DNA from: Raffaelea ambrosiae
Taxonomy: Eukaryota; Ascomycota; Sordariomycetes; Ophiostomatales; Ophiostomataceae
Direction: 5' to 3'
Assembly (NCBI GenBank): GCA_002778195.1
Contig: PCDI01000010.1
Span: 124,001-188,000, forward strand
Length of the DNA: 64,000 bases
Part shown: piece by piece, positions 1 through 10,082 of the stretch
Numbering within the stretch: the stretch's first letter is position 1
Layout of the letters: every line of letters starts with the position of its first letter
The notes under the pieces: model-generated
Databases searched by the model: none
Told to the model about the DNA's origin: nothing
The model's input: only the letters and a program-made list of their open reading frames with translations
Position numbers and translations under genes: made by a program

Positions 1-2142
1 GGGCTGCAGGGTCACGAGCGGCTCGTACTCGTGTTTCTGGTTGCTGCTGCTGGTGTTGGCACTGGCGCTGCGGGCATCCGTGGCAGAATTGCTCCGACGG
101 GCCGCAACCTTGGCCGCCAATCCTTGCGGTGTAGGATTCGTCAGTATGTCTGTCAGGGTGATCGACTTTGAGGCTTCTTGGAGATCCAGCTGTTTGTTGA
201 TGTGGTGCATGACGGCCACGAGATCCATCGAGGTGGCGCCAGTGGACAGAATGGAATCGGCGACGGAGAAGAAGTCGTCCTCGGTGGACATCTCCATCTG
301 CCGGCGGATGATGTCGAGAATGACCGATTCTTCGACTGTCTCTGGACGGCAAAAAGTTTTCTGCCGGTGCCGCTTGATAGCCTCGTCGTTGCGAGCTCCC
401 TGGGAAGCAAAGTCGCCGCGCTCCAGGGCCGTTCGGAGCTTGGCCCGCGAAAGCTTTCCCAGCGTGGTTTTGGGCATGTCGACCTGCTGCAGCGGAACCA
501 CCACAGGACGGGAGTGCGTATGCATGCTGACCACACGGGCGATCTGGCTTTGTGTTTCAAAGCGCATCTCGTCATCGTCGTCGTCGTAAGTAGGCACATA
601 CAGCACCACCACCACTTCCGTGGCCATGGATGCATCGCGGGTCGAAAAAGCACACAGGTAGCTAGGGCGAGCACCGGGCAAGTTTTCTTCTTCAAGGGCG
701 GCGTCGATCTCGTGCGGCAGATACTTGACGCCATTGATGTTGATGACTTCCTTGGCACGGCCGTCCAGATACATGTACCCACGCTCGTCTAGATAGGCCA
801 GATCTCCCGTTTTGAACCAGCCGTCGTGGGTAAAGGCCTCGGCCGTGGCCTCGTCATTGTTGAAATACCCTCGGAACACCATGTCTCCTCTGAGCTCCAG
901 GCTGCCGCGCTCGCCGGTCTCGGCCAGAGTCCCGGAACCATCGAGACGGCTGACTCGCATGCTGGCACCAGGCATGGCCTCGCCAAGAGAGGCAAATTCC
1001 AGGCCCTGGTCGAGCTCATAGGACGGGAAGTGGGCATTCACAGTGCATCCCGTACACGTCTCGGTCATGCCGAACGAAGGCCGGAGAACGTCGTCAGGCG
1101 CACCATAGCGAGCAAGGTGCTTTCGTAGCACAGCGCAGACGCGCGTGACGTTGGCTTCGCCGCCTGTGTCCAGCAAGAGTCCGTCCAGATGAAGGTCCAC
1201 ATCCAAGGTGGATATTTCGCCTGCCTCGAACTGGCGCTGCATCTTTGCCAGCAGAAAATGGGGCGCAAAGGTGCGGGACACGCGGTGGCGGCTGATGATG
1301 TTCAGAAAGTGCATGGGGTCCAAGAGCACGAGCGACGAGGGGACTTGGATCTGCGAGACCCCGGCGCAGACGGCAAACAGATGGACGTGGACTAAGTTGG
1401 CCACGTGGTCCATGTGTACCCAAGAAAGGAAGGCACCCCCGGCATCTTGTCTGTTGGCCGACAATGTCTTGCCACGCGACGCACAGAGCACCTGGCTGTG
1501 ACGCACAGGAACGGCCTTGGCGTTGCCGCTGGACCCCGACGTGAGCATGATTGCGGCCACGTCAGACGGGGCGGCACGGGGTGGTGTAGGCGCAACAGAG
1601 GTAGCAGAACGGGGGGCATCTTCTTGGCCAAGGTCCTCGACGGTCCACGTGTTAATGCACCCGGTGCCGTCTTGCTCGTTGAAAGGGCCGAGGAGTGATC
1701 GGCGTGTAATGCAGAGGGGAGCCTCGAGAGTCTTGAACAGGTGCTGCAAGTGCTTCTTCCTGTCATTGGGATTCTGGCTGAACATGGCAGGCCCAGTGAC
1801 GCACGGAATAGCACCTGCCAACAAGACAGACCAGTACCAGATGATGCTATCCAAAGGACTGTCAAAGTGAACCATGACAACTGTGTCCTCTAGGTGTTTC
1901 GAGGCGTCATGGCAGTGAAGCTTTGCCGCATTCTCTTCTGCCAGGGACAAAAGCCTCTGGTAGGTCATCTTCTCGGTGACATTGTCGGCGGAATAAAATA
2001 TTATGCCTTTATCCGTATTCACAGCGGCATTTCTGAGAGCATCAACGAGGTTGCCGGAGGCGTACCCCCATGCGTTTTGAGATACTTGGAGCGGAAGACT
2101 GGACACCTGAGTGGTGTCCACAAGCGTCTGTACCACTGACAT
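1..2142 (-). CDS. NRPS-like synthetase, adenylation-thiolation part (5' portion; C-terminus off the window)
   Basis: An uninterrupted frame of 714 codons runs from an ATG at 2142 to the window edge without a stop; an in-frame TGA lies 21 nt before the ATG, so this start is firm. There is no condensation domain. The adenylation domain has A3 LTSGSSGNAKA (about 200-210), the segment MDHVAN, A5 FGMTET (about 357), A7 GWFKTGDLA, A8 with DGRAKEVI and A10 PKTTLGKLSR. The carrier domain has GATSMDL with Ser638 as the phosphopantetheine site. The last visible residues, YEPLVTLQP, resemble the linker that opens the thioesterase domain in A-T-TE enzymes that dimerise aromatic 2-oxo acids (TdiA, atromentin synthetases). 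The TE domain itself is not visible, so that is inference. The neighbouring aminotransferase, reductase and prenyltransferase support a TdiA-like role. An A-T reductase is the alternative. Confidence 0.88.
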   Translation of the reverse strand, partial: MSVVQTLVDTTQVSSLPLQVSQNAWGYASGNLVDALRNAAVNTDKGIIFYSADNVTEKMTYQRLLSLAEENAAKLHCHDASKHLEDTVVMVHFDSPLDSIIWYWSVLLAGAIPCVTGPAMFSQNPNDRKKHLQHLFKTLEAPLCITRRSLLGPFNEQDGTGCINTWTVEDLGQEDAPRSATSVAPTPPRAAPSDVAAIMLTSGSSGNAKAVPVRHSQVLCASRGKTLSANRQDAGGAFLSWVHMDHVANLVHVHLFAVCAGVSQIQVPSSLVLLDPMHFLNIISRHRVSRTFAPHFLLAKMQRQFEAGEISTLDVDLHLDGLLLDTGGEANVTRVCAVLRKHLARYGAPDDVLRPSFGMTETCTGCTVNAHFPSYELDQGLEFASLGEAMPGASMRVSRLDGSGTLAETGERGSLELRGDMVFRGYFNNDEATAEAFTHDGWFKTGDLAYLDERGYMYLDGRAKEVININGVKYLPHEIDAALEEENLPGARPSYLCAFSTRDASMATEVVVVLYVPTYDDDDDEMRFETQSQIARVVSMHTHSRPVVVPLQQVDMPKTTLGKLSRAKLRTALERGDFASQGARNDEAIKRHRQKTFCRPETVEESVILDIIRRQMEMSTEDDFFSVADSILSTGATSMDLVAVMHHINKQLDLQEASKSITLTDILTNPTPQGLAAKVAARRSNSATDARSASANTSSSNQKHEYEPLVTLQP

Positions 2143-3195
2143 TTCGATGGGCAGTGACACAACTCAAAGTTGTATGTTAACGTAGATGTCAAAGAAACAA
2201 GAAGAGATTTGTGTGGTGGTAGTGTGTGATAGATTGGAGTTATAGTTATCTCCTTATTCCACCTTACAAGTAAGTATCTATATACTGCAGCGTGTCTTGT
2301 AGTCCATAAAGTAGTAGACGCGACAGTCCCTCGCATTTCGGTATGAGAAGCCTCGAAGGATCTTCTTCTTGTACACGCATGATGTAATTCTTGTTTCTAT
2401 TGTTTTTGTTTCTCTCTTTTTATCTTGTATGTTTTTTTTTTTAATTTCTCATCTTTGTAATAGGGGGTGACTTAACAGGGGGGTAAAGACAAAACAATAG
2501 TCGCATGCAGTGTCCTAGTTACCTACACATCAAGGTCATTCAATTTTGCTTATAGATCATAAGAGTACCGCTAAACACTTACAAAGACAAATTACTACAC
2601 GTCATCTACAAAGGCACCGGCAAACCAGGAACATAATTTAATCCTCATGAAACCTACGATGCAGACAACACGAAGTTTACTCTGCAGGATGTGCTAAGAT
2701 GTGACCAATCTTTCAGTACACCCACCGGGGTCAATTTGAGACAGGGCTGGCCTTTCCTTACTCACACAGTGCATCCTCGAGAGCATATGTATGCGATCCT
2801 AAGAGAACGATGTAGCTTCCTATGACCCGACCTTGTCTTTGTCGTCATACCGTCCAATTTCAAGACAGAATGTCAGGCTAGAAACGACTAGAGCCACACA
2901 GTGAAAGTTATAACCGCAGTTCACGAATCGAACTGCTAACAGATCCCTGCCCGGCAAGAAATTTGACAACGAGCACATAAAATATTGTCATCGCGAATCC
3001 TGTAGATGGAAGACGGACACAACTATTGGCAGGCTCGGCCCAAGAAGTCCAATATTTGTCATTTTATCTTAGGATCGAGTTTCATCCTACAAAATAGCTT
3101 CCTTCCGATGCAATAAGCCCGACGAGAAGGGGAGAAGACAAGAGACCAATCTGAACATACCAACGCTACTGTACCATGTACAGCTTGTCTCGTTA
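2143..3195. other. Intergenic spacer upstream of the NRPS-like gene
   Basis: AT-rich DNA between the start of the NRPS-like gene and the stop of the aminotransferase. It must carry the synthetase promoter and the aminotransferase 3' end. I see no coding stretch, tRNA or repeat in it. Confidence 0.6.
2279..2284 (-). promoter_or_regulatory. Possible TATA box of the NRPS-like gene
   Basis: TATATA lies about 137 nt upstream of the ATG at 2142, a normal spacing for a fungal TATA element. Nothing but position and sequence supports it. Confidence 0.3.
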
Positions 3196-5071
3196 TCAGT
3201 GAGAGCATGGCGACCACTCTCGCACAAATGCAAACCATGCATCATCAACCAGCTGGGCGAGACGCCTGCAGGCCTCATCCATCTGCTCATCCGTAACTAG
3301 ACTATAACTTGCTCTAAGCTGACAGGTCTTGCGCACCCTGGGCATAAATGCCTGGCCTGGTATGGCCAGAACACCGGCCTTCGTGCCGTTTGTGCCCAGA
3401 AGCTGGAACGTGTCCATGCCGGGCGGCAGGCGCAGCGTTATCCAGAAGAACATGCCAGCCGTGGGGACCGTCCAGTCTGCTCGCCACTGAAGATGGCGTT
3501 CCGTTGCCTGGGCAAAGACGTCGCGTCTGTGGCGGTAAAACTCGGCCGCGCGGTGGCAGTGCTCCAGAAAGCCCGCAGTTCCCCAGCTCCGGAACAGAGA
3601 CAGAACCAAGGCTTGCGTGGTTGTCGATGGCTGCAGACTGTTTCCGTTGATGTTATTATGAGGCCAGAAAGGAATGCTCTCCATAGGAAAATGGTTGCTG
3701 GACCACAGGGAGTGAAAAGACGGCCACCAACGCACTTTATGTTCTCGGTGATCTTGACAACCTCCGCTACGGCTGATGCCGGGCCGGTCAAGAATGCCAC
3801 GCGCATGCCCGAGCTGATAATCTTGCTCAGGGAGTCAAACCGCAAGACACGGCCGGTTTCGGCATTCACATCTCGTTCCAGGCCCAAGTAGCTGCGGGCT
3901 CGCTTGGATGCATCGTCCTCGAAGTTGAGAAAGTAGTATGCGTCATCCTCAAAGATGATGAAATTGAACTTCTTGGCAAGGCGCAAGCTAGCATTGCATA
4001 ACGAATGGTATTGTAAGAACACTTGCATATACGTGTCTCGCATTTGTGTACTTGCATGGACTTCCGGGAGGGGGGGAGGGGCGCTCACATCTTTGACTTG
4101 CGTGCTTCCGTGCAAGATCGGCCCGTTGGATTCGATCCGGTTGGTATGGTGTAGAGTACTTTGGGGCGTCTCCGATACTTCGGCCATTCATGCAGGGTTC
4201 GCTCGAGATCATCAGAATCCAGGCCCAGCTCGTCTGAGCGGATCTCCACCAGTTCATCCCCCTCTGCCCTCAGGAATGCAGTCACGCCACTGTATAGCCA
4301 AATGAGTAAATAATGAATGGCCAGAGAAAGAAAAAGAAACGAGAAAAAAGACTCACGGATATGCAGGCCTAAGTTTTCTTGTCAGCAAGGTCACATTGAG
4401 GGAACCAAATGAACAACGAAAAATATTACGTCTCTATCAGGACGGGGTCGCCTGGATCGGTAAACACCTGAAATGTTCTATGCAGGAGTTCCTGGCTACC
4501 TTGGCCCACGCAGCAACACCATTCGTCGGTGTCAGAGGTTCCATGGATTTCGGATTGCAACCTTTCGAACCACTGGCAGACTATTGTGAGCGCCAATCAT
4601 TGCCCCCACAGCTTACACAGCCAGCCCATCATACATACTTGGACCAATGGCAGCACACCAGTTGGGAGAGAGTACTGGAGTGCCTCGTCGAGGTGGGACC
4701 CTCTGAGAACAATCTTCTTCATGTTTGCGTCCTTGAAGGATAGAGAGATCTCATTGAATGGAAACGTTTCTGGGTTGGGCTTTCCTGTGCGTGGTGAATG
4801 GATGGCCCGTATGAGCGTATGCTATCACGTGGCAAGCTCAGCCAACGACAAGACGGGAAGAAACGTAGCAGCCTACCAGCAACAAGCGAGATCATGCCGG
4901 GCAGCTGCTCGAGAGGAAGAAGACTGCGTACTGATCGTTTGGTCAGTGAAACAAACCATGCTCGACAACGACGAGAATGGACTCACTTGCACCTGGCTCC
5001 CATTTCGCCACGCGCTGCGAGAAGAGAGGCGTTGGGTCGAAGACCGCCTGTCCATCCACTCTAGACCCCAT
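3196..5071 (-). CDS. PLP-dependent aminotransferase (class I/II; aromatic or 2-aminoadipate type)
   Basis: Eight exons, all joining in frame: 5071-4987, 4930-4877, 4784-4639, 4572-4430, 4368-4357, 4289-4089, 3987-3736 and 3637-3196, giving 444 residues, close to the Aro8/AADAT family length. Visible family features are GKPNPETFPF near the N-terminus, TGSNPTG, EDDAYYF, the PLP lysine in DSLSK (Lys269), NLQPS and the carboxylate-binding arginine in LRASYS. The enzyme should transfer the amino group of an aromatic amino acid (or aminoadipate) to a 2-oxo acid. Beside an A-T synthetase the likely task is to make the arylpyruvate substrate, as TdiD does with tryptophan. Substrate choice cannot be read from sequence. 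The fifth exon is only 12 nt. Confidence 0.88.
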
Positions 5072-5728
5072 CGTGGAATGCGGATGCAGATCGGTAAAAA
5101 AAAAACCAGTCGTGGATGAGGACAAGCTATGCTGTTGGGTGCAATAATAGCCATGGACTCAAGCATACCAGATGTTTCCAATGCTTGGCTATATAGCCCC
5201 CAAGCATGTTCTACGTGGACTTGATCATACCATGAAAGAACACATACTATTTCACTATGTACATAGTGTCCAACCTCATAAAGCACAGTGAATGCATTGC
5301 CCGCAAGGGGCAGTGCTGTATACCGTAGTATTTGACAGGAACGTATAGATCACGGTAGTCTGGTGGCCCTGACCTGGTAGGGGAAGTAGGTACGTCACGT
5401 TCACTACTATTGTGTACAGCGTATGCTGCAAACCCGGACGTGGACAGCAAGGTAGATCCTTTATCCTGTATCATGCGGCCAGCCTCACATCGATATCGTT
5501 GTGGAAATACAATCCCAAGCGAAGGAGCAGAATTCAACCTGCACTAGCTGTATACCACGGCAGAAAATTCCCAAACGAGTTTTGTTCCTGGGAAATACCG
5601 CGCGTCGAGTAGAAATTTGGGTAGGAACAGTAGCGCGGCATCAATTGCACCTTGGAACACGATGTACAGTAAAGGAGCCGAACGAACCCGCCCTGAGAAA
5701 AACAAGGGAAAAAAAACACCCTCGTGTC
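5072..5728. other. Spacer between aminotransferase and reductase genes
   Basis: Promoter side of the aminotransferase and 3' side of the reductase, both on the minus strand. No coding signal seen. Confidence 0.5.
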
Positions 5729-6808
5729 TCAGGGAAGCAGAACGAGTCTCTTCGTCTTGGCATCCTTCGAGGTCCAGACCGACTGGACCTCGCTCAGGGG
5801 CACAGCCAACACGTCAAACGGTGGCTTCTCGATGGAACACAGGGCGTTCACAAAGGCTGGCATCTCCTTTACAATGTCTTTCTTAGTGAAGCTTCCCATG
5901 CCGGATCCCATGATGCGCACCGGCTTGCTATTAATAAGCCGTCCGGGAATAGTCAGGGACTCGGACCCCGACAAGCCGCCTGCGAGGATGTACTGCAGGT
6001 TGTCCTCGGGGTCGGCCTCGGCGGCCTGCATGAGCTGCACCGCAGCCGGGCCCCCGACAAAGTCGAGAATGATGTGCAAGGGGCCCAGAGTCGTGGGGAG
6101 CACCAGGGGGTCCGAAAGAACAACGCGCTCATCCAGACCATCGACGAGGGCCAGCGTCTTGGGATCCCGCGAGAGCCCGACGACTGTCTGGGCGCCCAGG
6201 ATGTGTGCCACCTGGGCCGCGCACCGCCCACTGTTGCTGGTAGCGCCGAGGATCGCCACGGTGCGGCCGCTGAGCCCGCCGAGAGCGCGGCAGCGAAACG
6301 CGGCCCAGCTGGCCTGGGTGGCGTTGACGAGGGCGGCCACGGCCACGGGGTCGGCGCCGGGGGGCAGAGGGACCAGCTGCTGGCGCTCCACGTTGGCGTA
6401 TTCGGAGAACACGGGTGCGGCGCCGCTGCCGATACAGTAGGTGGCACCGGTGGCCTCGTCGCGGCCCACGCCGTCGAGGCTGGGATCAAACGGCAGCGAC
6501 TGGTCAAAGGCTGTGGGGTGCTTGCGTGCTGCGCGGAACCGCACCACGCGCGGGACACCCGCGGCCAAGACGCGGAGGCGGAGCTGCGTGGGCGACGGCG
6601 CAGGAAGCTCGGGGAGATCCGCGTAAACGGGCGCCGAGCCCCACGATGTGACGCGGGCCCCCTTCATGGCGAGGGAGGTGGCGTGGTGGAAAGGGCGCGC
6701 CGACCGAGTGGCGGTGGAACGGGCGAAGACGTGCGAAGCAAAAACACGCGACGGGAGGACAGTGGTCTGGAGGGGGGGGAAGGAAGCCAGCGCGGCCGAA
6801 AAAGCCAT
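5729..6808 (-). CDS. MDR-family NAD(P)H quinone oxidoreductase (TdiC-like)
   Basis: Intronless, 359 residues from the ATG at 6808 or 312 from the in-frame ATG at 6667. The conserved part begins MKGARVTSWG at 6667 and follows the medium-chain dehydrogenase/reductase order: GroES-like N-terminal half, then a Rossmann half with the nucleotide loop ILGATSNSGR, then DFVGGPAAV and a C-terminal AVPLSEVQSVW segment. No zinc-binding cysteine cluster is seen, which fits the zinc-free quinone-oxidoreductase branch. The extra 47 residues from 6808 are Arg/Ser/Ala-rich with no acidic residue and look like a mitochondrial presequence, or may be 5' UTR. In terrequinone-type clusters this family reduces the quinone before prenylation. 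Adjacency to the NRPS-like, aminotransferase and prenyltransferase genes supports that role here. Confidence 0.82.
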   Translation of the reverse strand: MAFSAALASFPPLQTTVLPSRVFASHVFARSTATRSARPFHHATSLAMKGARVTSWGSAPVYADLPELPAPSPTQLRLRVLAAGVPRVVRFRAARKHPTAFDQSLPFDPSLDGVGRDEATGATYCIGSGAAPVFSEYANVERQQLVPLPPGADPVAVAALVNATQASWAAFRCRALGGLSGRTVAILGATSNSGRCAAQVAHILGAQTVVGLSRDPKTLALVDGLDERVVLSDPLVLPTTLGPLHIILDFVGGPAAVQLMQAAEADPEDNLQYILAGGLSGSESLTIPGRLINSKPVRIMGSGMGSFTKKDIVKEMPAFVNALCSIEKPPFDVLAVPLSEVQSVWTSKDAKTKRLVLLP

Positions 6809-7659
6809 GGAGAGAGCTGTCAGGTGCAGGACACAAGGACACAGAGCACAGAGCACAAAGCACCGGCCTCGACTGCGGGATTGCGAGATGATAAAAAGGG
6901 TGGAATGCGTCCCGAGTCCGTACAAATCGGCTATTGTCGTAGCACTTTTTGTAAAAAGCTTGGGGCTTTCTCTCGCTCTCTGTCTGGTTGCTGTGGCTCT
7001 GCAATCCGAGTCTGGAGTTGCCTGGTCGTTGGTATGCACGACGAGGATCGTGCTCGTATATGCTCGTATTGAGAGCGCAGTGTCTGGCAGGTCCACCAGT
7101 GTATGGTTTGGAGCGAGCCCTTGCTCCGTCCCGCATCCCACAGGGTCGACCAGCCCTTGCGGCGGCTGCATGCTGTATGCAAACAAAAGTACGCCTGTAC
7201 GCGTGTGCACTACTAGATTGTGGAGTGGATGTGTGTGTGCATGTGCCATGGTAGGCCCAAGCGAACGATCCTCAAGGATTCTGGAGCTATTGATGACAAC
7301 AGGGTGTGAAGTATGCGGGAAGCAAACATGGTGAACAGGCAGCCACAGGACTTTCAGTGTATCTGGCACGGGTACGGCATAGACCAGTATCAAAAGCACT
7401 GGGAATACATTGCATTGCTCTTCGTCACCTGTTTCCGTATAGGGCGAGGATCAGAGGATCAGAAACTGCCTCGCCATGCTGCGATACTGGAGAGTTCATC
7501 TTGGCGCGCAGAACTCATAAGCAGACGTCTTCGTCGACAAAGTGTCCGTCCCATGTAAAACAACTACAACGGCATCCATATATACAGAGAAAAAGAGCCA
7601 AGCAGCTACTCCGGTGAAGAAACCGTCCAGACCTAGCTCGGACAACCGACAAACGCACT
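6809..7659. promoter_or_regulatory. Divergent promoter region between reductase and prenyltransferase
   Basis: 851 bp separate the reductase (minus) and the prenyltransferase (plus), so both promoters must lie here. A TATATA at 7579-7584 lies about 80 nt before the prenyltransferase ATG. Open frames here are poor in coding character. Confidence 0.45.
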
Positions 7660-9081
7660 ATGCAACCAGGGGAAGTGAAAGGAGCTGCTACCCAAGACGA
7701 ACGCAACGCGTTCTGGGGGCAGTTCACCCGTTCTCTGCTGGCTCCTATGCTGCGTGATGCAGGATCGTACACGCCGGCCGAGCAAGCTGACCATCTCCAG
7801 TTTGTCGAGGAGCACTTTGCTCCCCTTCTCGGCCCGCTGCCCACCGAACCTCTCCCGCCCGGAGCCCTCCCGACGTCTCTGGTCAACGCCTACTTTGAGG
7901 CCAGCACCTGCCTCACGTCGTACGGCCGGCCCACCGTCCGATGCGTCAATGATCTGCTGGCTCCCATCGGCCGGCCGGCCGACGACCCCTTTGGCGAGGC
8001 CAAGGCGCTCCAGACGCTGCGGCACATGGCGTCTGCTGCCGGGGCAGACACGCGGTGGATGGAGCACTTCCGCGCCAAGATCGCCCTCTCCCCGTCCGAG
8101 ACGCAGGCGGCCCTCTCCCACATCCCGCCCGGGACGATCATTCCGCCGGCCATGGTTGGCGTTGACATGGACGGGCCCAACCGGGCCATGAAGGCTTACT
8201 TCCCGGCCATGCGCAAAGCCATCGCCACGGGGCAGACGTCGACAGACGTGGTCCTGGACGCATTCCAAGGGCTGGAACCCTTGGGATCCGGATTCAAGCC
8301 AGCGCTCGCTACCCTGACTGGGTGAGAGAGAGTATTTCCTGATCGATCTGTTCCTGTTCTCGTCCTCGTTCTCTGTTCGCCCCCGCTGATCCGTGGCAGA
8401 TATCTGTCCGGCTGCCAAAACGACTGCAAGATTGTTTTTGTCAGCATCGACTGCGTGGATCCAGAAGTGCACCCGGACGCGCGCATCAAGTGCTACCTCC
8501 ACACGGCCAGCAACGCCTTCGACGTCGTCCGCGACGTCATGACGCTCGGCGGCCGCCTGGACGACGAGACGACGCTCGAGGGCATCCGACGCCTGCGCAG
8601 CATCTGGCCGACGCTGCTGAACCAGCCAGAGGGCGTGGACACGGACGACAGCAAGCACGTGCCGGAACTGGTCGAGGGATCGTTCTTCTCGGGCCTGCTG
8701 TACAATGTGGAGCTGCGGTCCGGCGATCCGCGGCTGGGCACCAAGATCTACATTCCCGTGTCGCAGTTTGCTGCCGGCTCGGCCGCGTTTGAGCGCAACA
8801 TCCTTGCGGCCTTGACAAAGCTCAACATGGAGTGGGGGACGAGCGGCAAGTACAAGAGGATGATGGAGCACATATTGTGAGTGTTCCGTGTGCGATGGTG
8901 TCCGCGAGGGACCCAGCAGGCTGACTGTTTCAGCGGCGAGGGCGTGCCGTATGGACAAATGTACCTGTCCTTTGCGTACTCGGAGAAAAAGGGCAACTAC
9001 ACCGTGTCCTACGTGTCCAGGCCGACTGGACGAAACATGCTGGCAGCCACCGGAATCAACACCGGCTACCAGTACATCTAA
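7660..9081 (+). CDS. DMATS-type aromatic prenyltransferase (TdiB-like)
   Basis: Three exons, 7660-8321, 8400-8876 and 8934-9081, join in frame (introns begin GTGAGA and GTGAGT) to 428 residues, the usual DMATS size. Recognisable segments are the N-terminal YTPAEQADHLQFVEEH, MKAYFPAMRKAIATG in the middle, the SIDCVDP segment followed by ARIKCYL and MTLGGRL that carries prenyl-diphosphate-binding Arg/Lys/Tyr positions, then KIYIPV and the final AYSEKKGNYTVSYVSRP. The family transfers a dimethylallyl group to indole-containing aromatics without a DDxxD motif. Lying divergently from the reductase, it completes the four-gene set of terrequinone-type clusters. Substrate (bis-indolyl quinone, tryptophan or other) is inferred from neighbours only. 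Confidence 0.87.
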
Positions 9082-10082
9082 ACGGCGCACCAGACGTTCC
9101 AACAGCCAAAGGCAAGTCGGGCCCTGTTCCGGAGGAGCCCCCACCTCCTTCCTTTGCCCGGGAGAAAAGGAGCAGAGCAGCCAATAGCAGCAGCCAGTCG
9201 GGGCATACAAAGGTCCCAGACTTTGTCAAGGAAAGGGGACAGCCCTGCGATGTATATGCCCGGATGGTGTGTTCTTGTCGCGAGGAATAGACAGACATGG
9301 GCAGACAATAGAGCAGAACAATAAAAAAAAAACCATTGCCAGTAATACTTGGTTCTTTGGATTTTTGGATTTCGCGTTTTGCCTGTTTTTTGGTATGTAT
9401 GTCCTCCGTATTGAGCGCGTTTACTTGTTATCCGTTATTTTGTATCTGTATTTTGCATCCGTATTTTGTATTTTGCATTTGCATTTTGCATATCACATTC
9501 TCTCCTTTTGTTCACTCGCTGTTCACGTCAGACGTGGCATACGAGCCCAGCTTCAGCATCAACTTCGCCAGCCGCCCATCCCGTCGAATCCATGCCGGCA
9601 GCAGCCACGAGCGGCGAAAAGCCGCCGTCCGACGTACATGAAACAGAACGCGAGCCTGCCGCTCCGGCACCTGCTCCTGATAGCACCAGAGAGCTGTCCC
9701 GGGAGAATGCATAATGTGTATCCCCCGCTGCGCACAGTCGTCGTCGTCACGAGTGGCCTGTACCTCTGCATGCTCATGGTGTCCTTGCAGTCCGTTGCTG
9801 TCCCATTCTACCATATATACAGGTTGGCCTCTTTGTCTACTGGTTTGCACAAACGACGGATCGATTTCAATCAGTCGCTATTCATGCACGACAGAGGGCC
9901 TACGTCGAACCCCCTATCATCCACTCTTCCCTCTTCAGAACGAGGTCTTTGAGAATCCAAACAAAAAATAACCATTTCGAAATAACCATTTTACTGAAAA
10001 TCGGCCTGCGTTTCCCACATACGATGCTATACGAAAAGGCTCGACCCAGTGTCGTCTCCGCTGCCCGCCTGTTTCCCTTTCC
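9082..10082. other. Convergent intergenic region
   Basis: 3' ends of the prenyltransferase and of the hydrolase-racemase gene face each other. The stretch 9315-9520 is T-rich. No credible gene seen. Confidence 0.5.

Noticed and set aside
2900..2945. tRNA-like T-arm sequence (CGAATCGAACTG on the plus strand)
   Set aside because: No matching acceptor stem, anticodon arm or spacing for a tRNA could be found around it.
7660..9210. 525-codon minus-strand frame over the prenyltransferase
   Set aside because: Antisense shadow; the plus-strand exons carry the DMATS motifs and proper splice sites.
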